In this document: positions 50,301-62,000 of the stretch, one piece after another
How positions within the stretch are numbered: position 1 is the first letter of the stretch
Layout: each line of letters starts with the position of its first letter
From: Littorina saxatilis
Taxonomy: Eukaryota > Mollusca > Gastropoda > Littorinimorpha > Littorinidae
Length of the DNA stretch: 64,000 nt
Assembly: GCF_037325665.1 (NCBI RefSeq)
Contig: NC_090255.1
Location: 33,050,435-33,114,434 of the forward strand
Direction of reading: 5' to 3'
Position numbers and translations under genes: made by a program
Notes under the pieces: model-generated
Seen by the model: the letters and a program-made list of their open reading frames with translations, nothing else
Databases searched by the model: none
What the model was told of the DNA's origin: nothing

Positions 50301-51598
50301 CTCATCCTAACGATCTACCTAATACCAAAACAGGTAAGTAGCACGTACTGCCATTCTGGGGGCGTTAGTCTGAGAAACAACATGATTCTGCATTATGTGC
50401 AAAGATTATGCTATGCTAACTTAATATTTCTGTCCCCAGAACTAGCATCAGTGAGTAATTTGGGAACCCAGGCCGGGTCATATCTTAAAGACTTTAAAAT
50501 TGGCAATCTAGTGGCTGCTCTGCCTGGCGTCTGGCATTATGGGGTTAGTGCTAGGATTGGTTGGTCCGGTGTCAGAATAATGTGACTGGGTGAGACATGA
50601 AGCCTGTGCTGCGACTTTGTGGTCGGCTGGGCGTTAAGCAAACAAACAAACAAACATCAGTGAGTATTTGGGACATGATGTGGTTATATGCTAGGAAAGC
50701 GCACAGATTACACTAATCCATTCTTTATACAGTGTGAGTGTTCTGGTGTGAGAGTTAGGAGAGATGGGAATATGGTAATTAGGTTAGGAAGGAAAGCAAG
50801 ATGGTAGGTGATTGAGTTCTGAGTAATTTCTTGATACAATAAATTATTAACATACTCATAAGCGTTTTTGCATCATGAATAAGATTTCCATGTCGATGGC
50901 GTGATGTATTAAATTAAAGTAATGTCTTTCATCAATGGAAGAAGTACGTCTCCTGTCATCAAAACAGAGTAACATAAGCTTGCTGAGTCTGGACAATGTT
51001 GAATCTCACAAAACTGACACTGCATGTGTACCATCTAGAATAGACAGCTCTGTAACTATTTGAAATAAATGAGTATTGGAAGGAGTTAGTCCACATTTCA
51101 ATTTAGCTATTTTATTTGATAAAGAAGGGATATCAAATGAGGAACGTACATTCTCATTTGGTTCCACTCAGTGTGCAAGTTATGGAAGATCACGCTCTAA
51201 CAATGCATTCTCTTTTACCATTTTATGATTGACGTCTGTTTTAGATTGGGGGTCATGCAGCTGTGGTGACGGAAGTGGATACCTGCTCCGACATTGCCCT
51301 CGACGTGATGAGGAGGGGAGGTAATGCTGTTGATGCTGCTGTGGCCGCTGCGTTCTGTCTGGGCGTCGTCCACCCACAGAGCTCAGGAATTGGAGGGTAC
51401 GACTGCGTGTTAAATTATTTGTTCATCCTGCTAACTTGACTGATGATGTTAGTTCTACATTTTATCTCACAATTGACTATTGTAAAATGTAACTAACAGG
51501 ACTAGCTGGATTGTTCTCAGCTCTCACTTTTCGAGTCTGCTCAATCGCCGTTCATTTCGGGGCCCACTTTATGGCCAAAATCAAAGAGAGAGACAGAG

Positions 51599-51643
<45 letters not shown>

Positions 51644-51652
51644 TGTGAGTGT

Positions 51653-51683
<31 letters not shown>

Positions 51684-54600
51684 GGAGAGAGAGAAAGAGA
51701 TAGAGAGACAGAGACACAGAGAGAGAGAATATGCATGTGTGTGTGTGTGTGTGTGTGAGAGGAATAAATGTGAGACAGACAGCTAGACAGAAAACGCCAC
51801 AGAAAGACAAAATGCGCGAGAAATATTATGACGTCATTAATCATCATAACAATTCATTACACTGTATATCACGTGCCGTCATTCCATTCTTTCCATTTAA
51901 TCAGAGCATGTTTGCGTGTGCTTATAACTAGTGATATTGTAAAGCGCATAGTATGATAGTGCTTTTAGTTATGCGCTACAGAAATCTCCTTAATAAATAA
52001 ATAAATAAATAAATTAATAAATAAATACCATCCCGAAAAAGGTAGTTACATGCCGAAATATTGATTTAAACTTACCTAACCGGGTTACAGGTGTGTTTTC
52101 TTTTTATTTAAATGTTAGTTCTAAATGTATGAAAAGAAGAAAACCTTTCTGTTCATTTGTCTTACAATGCTTGTGGGGTAAGTTTCGATGAAAAGGTTGA
52201 AAAATGTTTGTCAATTTACCTTTTGCAAGCTGTTGGCATTGAAAAAGGGAGCAAACAAACAAAATTGAATAAAACAATGCACACAGAGGTTTTCAATGAC
52301 CTAAAGAATACCAAAAGAAGATTTGGTGCCAAAAGTCTGCCTAACTTGCTTTGCGATCTAGAGAATACCGAAAGACGATTTGGAGTCAAAATACACCCCA
52401 ATGGCCTTATAGTAATAACAATTAAACTTTTGCAGTTATAACTGCACTAGCAATTACCCAGCGAATTCCAAATGAAGGCCTGAAGTTAAAACTGAACTGT
52501 TGGGCATCATAATAACTGTGGCGCTGTACTGCATTGGGCATTTATTACTTTTTACACTTACAGGGACGGATTTCTATCGTACCACAACCACAAGAATCTT
52601 ACATCTGTGGCCTACGACTTCAGAGACTTAGAGAGTGCCTATGTATAGAATGTCTAGAGTGAAAACCAAGCCTTTTGATCTCATAATAACTGTTGCACTG
52701 TACTGCATTGGACTTTCACTGGTTGTTTTCAGGGGCGGATTTCTGCTGTACCATGACCACAAAAATCACAAGTCTGTGGCCTACGACTTCAGAGAAACGG
52801 CACCAGCAATGGCTACCCCAGACATGTTAATGGGACATGCAGATGTGGTAAGTGTGAGGGGGAGAGGATGCCTGTAATCTCATTGATATTGATTGTTCAA
52901 GGGTAAGTCTCAGCAGAAGAAGGAGGGGGGGGGGGGGGTACAGTGTATTATGAGGCCTTTGTGTTGTAGGATGAGTGTGTGTATTTGTGGACAAAAGGAG
53001 GGGGGGTGCAAGATTGAAGACAAGCTTTGTGAAATAAGACGGGGATAGTTTATGACAGTGGCCAGGCATACATTGTTTGTTTTGAGACATTGGTATTCTT
53101 TGTGTGTGTGAATGATGACAGTAAGAATGAGGTTGATGATGATGGTGAAGACAGTGACAATGACGACGATGATGATAATAGTGATGAAGATGGTACTGTG
53201 TCTATGATGATTAATGACAGCATGGAAATGTTAACAAAAGGAACATGATGATAATGATGACGACAACTTTGATGACATGATGATGATGGATGATGATGAT
53301 GTTGATAATGATGATGATGATGACATAAGGATGATGATGATGACAGGACATGTCAGGACGGGCTGTGGGTGTACCAGGAGAACTGAAGGGCCTGGCAGAG
53401 GTGCACCAAGAATGGGGGAGGTAAACGTACAGACTGTACCGTATACTTTGCAGCTACAGTGGAACCCGCTTTTATGTCCTTCAGAAATCTGTGAAAATCA
53501 GATCTAAAATGGAAGGGAGTCTTAAAATGGAGGTACATCTACAGACAAGATGAGCAAAAGATTTTTTTTAAAAAAACACACACACAACAACAGGGTTTTG
53601 ATGGGGGAAGATGTAAAAAGGTTGTTTCCTCTGTATAAGTGGGTACTTTTTTTCTTGAGTTTCATCCAGACATGCAGTTGAAAGGGCTTGGTAGCTTGGC
53701 TGGTAGCTTGGCTGGTAAAAGAATGGCCTTGTGATCCTCGGGTTGATGGTTTGAATCCAGTACTGGGTATATAGACACTGGTCAACTTTATGTGCAGACT
53801 AACAAGTAGTATTCTTGTCCCACGCGTGTGTCACCATAGTGGCGCATCAAAGACCTCGGCCATTCTGCCACAAATGGCCCCCCGCGGGTTAGGGGGAAGA
53901 ATTTACCCGATGCTCCCCAGCATGTTGTAAGAGGCAACTAACGGATTCTGTTTCTCTTTTTACCCTTAAGTGTTTCTTGTATAGAATATAGTCAATTTTT
54001 GTAAAGATTTTAGTCAAGCAGTATGTAAGAAATGTTAAGTCCTTTGTACTGGAAACTTGCATTCTCCCAGTAAGGTAATACATTGTACTACGTTGCAAGC
54101 CCCTGGAGCAAATTTTTGATTAGTGCTTTTGTGAACAAGAAACAATTGACAAGTGGCTCTATCCCATCTCCCCCCTTTCCCCGTCGCGATATAACCTTCG
54201 TGGTTGAAAACGACGTTAAACACCAGATAAAGAAAGAAAGATGCCACCAATGCCCTTTGCGGATTTAAAACCTAAACATGCACACACCTCGGTAGCTTGA
54301 TTCTTGGTGCTGTTAGTTTTCCCCTGCTGGGAACTGGAAGGGACCCGAATTTACCAGCAATGGGATAATAATGCAATGACAAGTCGCGTAAGGCGAAAAT
54401 ACAACATTTAGTCAAGTAGCTGTCGAACTCACAGAATGAAACTGAACGCAATGCCATTTTTCAGCAAGACCGTAATACTCGTAGCATCGTCAGTCGACCG
54501 CTCATGGCAAAGGCAGTGAAATTGACAAGAAGAGCGGGGTAGTAGTTGCGCTAAGAAGGATAGCACACTTTTCTGTACCTCTCTTTGTTTTAACTTTCTG

Positions 54601-56201
54601 AGCGTGTTTTTAATCCAAACATATCATATCTATATGTTTTTGGAATCAGGAACCGACAAGGAATAAGATGAAAGTGTTTTTAAATTGATTTCGACAATTT
54701 AATTTTGATCATAATTTTTATATATTTAATTTTCAGAGCTTGTTTTTAATCCAAATATAACATATTTATATGTTTTTGGAATCAGAAAATAATGGAGAAT
54801 AAGATGAACGTAAATTTGGATAGTTTTATAAAAAAATTTTTTTTTTTTACAATTTTCAGATTTTTAATGACCAAAGTCATTAATTAATTTTTAAGCCACC
54901 AAGCTGAAATGCAATACCGAAGTCCGGGCTTCGTCGAAGATTACTTGACGAAAATTTCAACCAATTTGGTTGAAAAATGAGAGCGTGACAGTGCCGCCTC
55001 AACTTTCACGAAAAGCCGGATATGACGTCATCAAAGACATTTATCAAAAAAATGAAAAAAACCATCTGGGGATTTCATACCCAGGAACTCTCATGTCAAA
55101 TTTCATAAAGATCGGTCCAGTAGTTTAGTCTGAATCGCTCTACACACACACACAGACACACACACACACGCACGCACGCACATACACCACGACCCTCGTC
55201 TCGATTCCCCCCTCCTCTACGTTAAAACATTTAGTCAAAACTTGACTAAATGTAAAAATGAAAAAAAAGAATGAGATATCGTACTGAATTTGTGTTTTTG
55301 TGTGTCGTTTTTCTACATACCTTCTCTGTATATGATCAACATCTGTGCAAGAAAAAGGTGGGGGTTTGGAGGTTGTCTTTAATTTTGGAATGTTTCGTTG
55401 TTGTGGTTGTTGTTGTTGATCATATGTTGAAATTGTTGGGGGGGGGGGGGGGGGGGTTGAGGTGTTTGTTTTGTTTTTCTTAAGTTTTTCATTTTCACAC
55501 ATGATTTGTTGTTTGTTTCAGCATGGACTGGTACGCTCTTGTTCAGCCTTCTATTGATTTGGCTCGTTATGGATTCAACGTAACCAAGAATTTAGGTCAG
55601 TGCTGATTTTGTGTTTTGGATGTTGAAACATGTTTGATGATGCATAAATAGTCTAAAAACAAGTGGGTAGGGCGGATGGTGGTGGTAAGAGCGAAGGGAG
55701 GGTGAATGTTTATAGTGTGCCGCAGGTGCTGCGGTCTATGCATGTGTGCGAGATAAGAGATGTCAGCAGAAGCTCGAGGTAAGGGTGAATGATGGTGGTT
55801 AGAGTTGAGGGAGGGGGATGTCCGCTCTGCCTTGCCTTTCCAATTTCTTCGGCAGTCGCATCAGGCCAGCTTTGGGGTGGAATGTTTTAGATTGAATAGC
55901 GCTGTTCAAGCAGAAAGTGTGTTACGATAAACACTTGTAATTTTCTTGACCCGTCTAGCTGCTATTAGTTATGTTTTTCTTGACATAAGCGCAAAAACGT
56001 GTTTTTCGTGTGAAATTCAAAATTGTGTACAACAGGCAAAGATTCATTTTCTATGCGACTCACTCCGATCAATATCTGTTATTCTCACAAAGAGTGTTGT
56101 GTTTATTAATAATTTCATAAAAAGCCCATATGGTAGATGCTTTGAACAACAAATTGATCGGTCAGTCGAAAATCAGTTAATGTGTCAGATGATGGTTTGT
56201 G

Positions 56202-56287
<86 letters not shown>

Positions 56288-58780
56288 CTCAGAATCTGGG
56301 AGTTTTTCAACATGCTGGAAAATATGGAAGAAAATGAACAGAGGCTGAGAACAATCTATTTGGTTTACTTACACCAAGAAAAAGTCTATGATATTCATGA
56401 ACCACAGAAAGAATCTAAAGTCCGAGGAGCACAAAACACTAAGCTTACACAGCAGAAGACTAAGTAATGTAAATATGACCAGCAAAGCAAGTATAAGACA
56501 AGGTAACATCATGAACAGGGGGGGGGGGGGGGGGGGTGTTTCGAAGTACAAGTATAGGTGCAGAGATCTTGTTCAGGAAAAATACAACACGCGTGAACCA
56601 CACCTGCAGACTTTTAATGTTAAGCAGGTTCCATCACTATGAAGACTAATTGTCTTCATGTAGAAATTATTGAAATTAGATCCGGCATGAAAACAACACA
56701 TCATATCTGTGACGGTAGGTTGTGTATTCATGCGAAAATACAGTGAAGTAGAACATACCAAAAACATATACAGATATCCGTCTATCTGATTGCATTCCAC
56801 GTACGGGTTGATATATAGATAGAAGTGTAATAAGCGAATTCATGGAATTGGGAACAAATATCGGCAAGATGAACTCGCAAATAAGCAGAATTGTTCTCTT
56901 TGTCGTAATTAACCTGAACATTCACTGAACAAAAAATGAATACAACCAAAACCAAAAGCATAAAAATATGTACAGAGAAAGACTAGGCACATGACCAAGA
57001 ATGAAAATGACATAAGATTTAAAAACTGAAAAAGAGAGAGAGAGAGAGAGACAGAGAGAGACAGAGGCAGACAGACAGGCAGACAGACAGGCAGGCAGGC
57101 AGACAGACAGACAGACAAAAAAACAGACAGACAAAAAAACAGAGAGAGAGATAGCGGGACGTGGGAGACATTGTTTCAATCACCATTTATTTGAGAGAAT
57201 CTTGAGAACAATCAAGGCCAATCGATATGTGCATGTTACAAAACTGAACACAATGGATCGCTCAGTGTCGGGAAACCATATACATAAAATATAAAAACAT
57301 ACAAGGCAGAAAGCAGACTTCACTTAGTTCTCATCATTGTCTGCTGGCTTGGTGTATAATAACTGAGTCCCAAGAAGGAACATGTAAACAAACCAATTGC
57401 ACAGCGAAAATAACTCCGGCCTCTGCGCAACAATTTCGCATGGGTTTTAAAGCACAAAACTCATGGAAGTGTTGGAATTTAAGACCATATAACACAATGA
57501 GGGGAGCGGGTGGTAGCGTGGTCAAGTTCCTCTGCTAGCAAAACATCCACCAAGAAAATGAGCGTATGCCCTAAACCATATTTATAGCATCTTTATGAGA
57601 TTAAAAATACGTCAACATATCATTTTGCTAAAAACAATACTGCCTCAACGAAGTATTGGAAAAGAAACACAACCCTCAGTGAAACGAAATCTGAGAACCT
57701 ACCGATGTTTTTGTGAATGCTCGCGTGTGACTGTCAGTGTCATTTTCGATCTTTCGATTTTCATTTTTCGACCGTTTGTTACCGGTATACTTTTTCAATT
57801 TTGGTGCGCCCTATCGGCCCCATGCGCCCAATGGGTGACTGGAATACAATTTTTTTTTATGCGCTGTAGCGCCTTGTAACCCGGAAAGTACGGTAGTTAC
57901 TTTTCTTCGAATAATTTGATATTTTTCTCTGCATAACAAAATCTGAAACAGAGTTAATGTGCTGTGAATTTAATACCAAACGTTTTAACAACCAAAAACA
58001 CTCAAAAATGGAGTATACTACATGGGTTACTGTATCGTACCAGATTTACACAAGGTATTTTTTTTATGTTGAACTGCGAGCGATAGCGAGCTGTTCACCA
58101 TTTGAAAAAAACAACGAGTGTACATCTGGTACGACACAGCAACTCATGTAGTATTATGTTTATCCTACATAGTGTACTTACGTGTACTTTAATCAAAACG
58201 TCCCGCAGTGGACGCGTCCAAATTGAAGACGCTTCTTTTGGAACCTCATCCAGGCTATTCCAAAGCCTCGTTCAATCTCATTGACGTCAAAGCAAAGACA
58301 CGTCAGTCCAGAAAGTGTAGCGTGACGTGAAAGTTCTGAAACTTCTACCAGGAGAAACAGACTAGTGTAAAAGGGTTCCATAATGACGTTTGTCTCGGTG
58401 ACTCTGGCATCATAAGCAGTCGAAAAGCAGGTCCCTGCCAAACTCGTTTGACATGACCTTATTTACATGATATACACACGTGTGGTTTGAACGATATTGT
58501 TATCTCATGAGTGTCTCCCTCACGTATATATATAAGATACAACTTGATACCAACATTTTACATAACAAAGTCTCCTTCAACGTTAATTTACAAACACTGA
58601 ACGGCCGGGACATCTGTGTCGGCCTGTGAGAATGTGGCAACAATGTATCAAATCAATTGACTAGCAAGCAGGTATCAATCCAAGAAAATGTTATCAAAAC
58701 CGAAGCAAAATGTCATTTTTTACGGCATCAAATAATGGTTATACAGAAAGAACTCATCAACAGTGTATGCTGCGAACGTA

Positions 58781-58828
<48 letters not shown>

Positions 58829-58931
58829 GTCTGTCTGTCTCTCTCTGTCTGTCTCTCTCTCTGTATCTCTCTCTCTCTGTCTGTCTCTCTCTGTCTGTCT
58901 GTCTCTCTGTCTGTCTCTGTCTGTCTCTCTG

Positions 58932-59007
<76 letters not shown>

Positions 59008-62000
59008 GTGCATTCACTGCAAAACTTTAATTAAATATTGCATTTTGCATCAACATTTAATATTTACCTGCACTGTTTTTGTGTGAAACACTGTTTTCAG
59101 AAGAAAAAAATTGTGTTGCGTTTGGGTGCAATTGGTTTATTCTGGCTGGCAATGAACACAGAAAAGTTGATTTTGATTGTTGAATGTGTGTGTGTGCATA
59201 TATATGTGTGTGAGCGGGTGGGTGGGTGTGTGTGTGTGATCTTATCTTCATGGGTGCAACCTGGAAAATTCCAAAAACCGGCAAAAGTTGGGGTCCAGTT
59301 TTTTTAGTAAAATGCCAAAAAAACCCTCTCCTGGAACAAAAACATCGGCAGCCGATGAAACCAAAAACCGGCTGCCGGCGTGTAGCCGGCAGAGTTGCAC
59401 CCATGTATCTTACCTTACCTTACCTATATACCTACCATCCTACCTTTTCTAACCTCATCTCATTCTATCTTATCCCTCCAGCCGACAGCCTGGCAAACCA
59501 TGTGGACATAAGCAAGATTGGCGTAATGAGCAATTTTGTGGAGGTCGTTTACAACGGAGCATTTGGGCGGGAGGGACAGGTGATGGATAGGCCAGACCTG
59601 GTCAAGACGCTAGAGCAGGTACAGGATGGTGGGGCTGACGTCTTCTACCGCGGCGCTCTAGGGGAACGCTTTGTCGATTTGGTGAGTGGTTGTAGCGATC
59701 AGAAGATAGCCGTTAGTGTGTTCAAAACCGAGAGTAAGAAAAACAAGAAAGGTAAGTTTGTGGAACATTTAATTATTGACAAAGAGGGGCTGACGTCTTC
59801 TAACACGGTGCTCTGGGGGAACGCTTTATCAACTTGGTGAGTGATTGTAGCGATCCGAAGATAGCTGTTAGTGTTAGTGTTCAAAATCGAGAGTAAGAAT
59901 GACAAGAAAGGGAAGTTTATTGAACATTTAATTATGAACAAAGAGGGGCTGATGTCTTCTACTGCAGCGCTCTGGGGGAACCCTTCGTCGATTTGGTGAT
60001 TCTTCTTCTTCTTTTTCTCATTTGCTCCTTCTGGACACTCACTCCTGTGGCAATCTGGTTGATCCTGGTCTTATTCGCAGGTCACAGTGGGCTTGAGTTT
60101 TGGTCGTAAAAACATTGTTTTCTCCAATTTCTATGGAGTTAAAGTAACTGAGATAATTCGTTTTCGATTTATATTGTTGTTGTTGTTTTGCCCTGCAGGT
60201 TCAGGAAAACAGCGGTGTTATAAAGATGAGTGACCTTGAAGATTACACCGTTCACAGAAAGGAACCTGTCAAATCTTCTTTTAAAGGTCAGAGGATAAAT
60301 GTATGAGGGGCACATCAGAATGCATTGAAGGGCAAATATTTTTTATCATAGCTGTTGGGAGTTACTCTTGCTCAGTGTGTGTGTGGTTGTGTGTGTTGTG
60401 TGTGTTTGTGCGTGTGTGCGTGCGTGCGTGCATGCATGTGTGATTTAATGTGTATTTTACAGGATCTTTATTTATTAAAAAAACCATTCACACAGGGGTG
60501 TTCTGACACCAAGGAGAGTGTGCACAAAGTTGGCTGGGAAATACAACCCTCGCCGTACGTGGGGATCATACCCATGCCGATAGCGACAACTGGTGATGAT
60601 TGACATGATGTTCACATGGGAAGGAAGACGGGGGATGTAGCTCAGTCGGTAGCGCGCTGGATTTGTATCCAGTTGGCCGCTGTCAGCGTGAGTTCGTCCC
60701 CACGTTCGGCAAAGAGATTTATTTCTCAGAGTCAACTTTGTGTGCAGACTCTCCTCGGTGTCCGAACACCCCCGTGTGTACACGCAAGCACAAGACCAAG
60801 TGCGCACGAAAAAGATCCTGTAATTCATGTCAGAGTTCGGTGGGTTATAGAAACACGAAAATACCCAGCATGCTTCCTCCGAAAGCGGCGTATGGCTGCC
60901 TAAATGGCGGGGTAAAAACGGTCATACACGTAAAAGCCGTGGGAGTTTCAGCCCATGAACGAACAAACAAACATGGGAAGGAATATCTGTTTTTTAAAAA
61001 CTGAATTTTTGGCGCATGTGCTCTGAGAATGGATGTTAATTTACACCGGTGTATTTACAGGTAACACAGTGGTTGGAATGCCGGCGCCATCCTCCGGCCC
61101 AACCGTGGCCTTGATGCTGAACATGCTGGAAGGATTCAACTGGACTCACGCCAACATCGACCTTCCTGAGACTTACTACCAGATGATTGAGGTTGGTACT
61201 AAACCCCCATCCCTCCAAACCGCCACCCCGCACACACCCCACCCCCACCAGCCCCGCACAGAGACCCCACCCCCCAACCACCCCCTCCCCACCCTGCCAT
61301 CAAACCAAGATCACACACCCTTAACCCCCACTCCATCCCCTTTCCTCCTCCCCAAAAGAATACATAAATCAAAAAGTAAGTGAGGGGCGAAATAAAGGAA
61401 TTAACGCCTTGATTATGCTTAACATACTTGAAGGCTTTAACATCAAACTTATCACCAGATATATATATATAGGTCAGTATTTTTCCCCTGATCCAAGAAT
61501 AATGAATGAACACGGAAAAGATGAATACATTTTATGAATAAACAAATGCTAGATGCTTTGCATGCTGGAAGTTTTTAACTTAACACAATACCAACATCAA
61601 CCTCTGTCTGTTTGTGTGTGTGTGCATGGCATGCAAATGTGTTTGTATGTACAGTGGTCGCCGCTTAATAAAGCCACTTCTGGACTGACGAAAAATGGCT
61701 TTAATAAGCGGCGGATTTATTAACCGGCGGTCCAGGAATACGTCATTTTCGAAAGAAAAAAAATCTTCTCTTTTGTTTACGTCACTCAGTCACTTTCTTT
61801 CGTCATTTACACTTGTTTGAATCTAAACAAAACTTCACGAAGGATGTTGAACTTTTGTTTTAATTATGTACATGTACGTGTACTTTGATCATTTGCTGAA
61901 ACCATCTGAGAAGACCCTCCTCAACTTCTTTTTCTTTACCAAACCGCTGTCGTTTTCTTATTGGAGATTCTTTTTCGGCGCTTTCGTGATTTTTCTGAGA

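Larger units (their letters stand above)
51397..52732 (+). other. GGT intron 4 with microsatellites, retroposon tail and a partial exon copy
   Basis: GA/GT microsatellites at 51597-51760, a GTAAAGCGC...CTCC(AATA)n retroposon tail at about 51934-52027, nothing recognised at 52028-52500, then the partial exon-5 duplicate (52500-52648). Confidence 0.7.
53421..55521 (+). other. GGT intron 6 with pogo-like fragment, SINE and ACATTTAGTCAAG element
   Basis: Contains a CAGTGGAACCCGCTTTTATG fragment at about 53457 (pogo-like MITE end), a SINE (53690-54240) and an ACATTTAGTCAAG element (54379-55253). Confidence 0.75.
55596..59481 (+). other. GGT intron 7, 3.9 kb
   Basis: GT microsatellite (56200-56285), a G run (56518-56537), GA/CAGA repeats (57030-57150), long stretches with nothing recognised (55596-56199, 56540-57029, 57151-58014), a fold-back MITE (58015-58154), a CT/CTGT microsatellite (58787-59008) and another unremarkable part to the exon. 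No exon seen, though a small one could be missed. Confidence 0.6.

Noticed and set aside
52724-52745. CAGGGGCGGATTT looked like a hAT terminus
   Set aside because: It is the acceptor and start of GGT exon 5, with GGGGF coding; no matching inverted end nearby.
55946-56467. 173-codon frame in GGT intron 7
   Set aside because: The centre is a GT microsatellite, the ends show no domain and no splice pattern fits GGT.
58657-59034. LSLSLS and RERERE frames
   Set aside because: CT/GA microsatellite read in several frames; no codon bias or domain.
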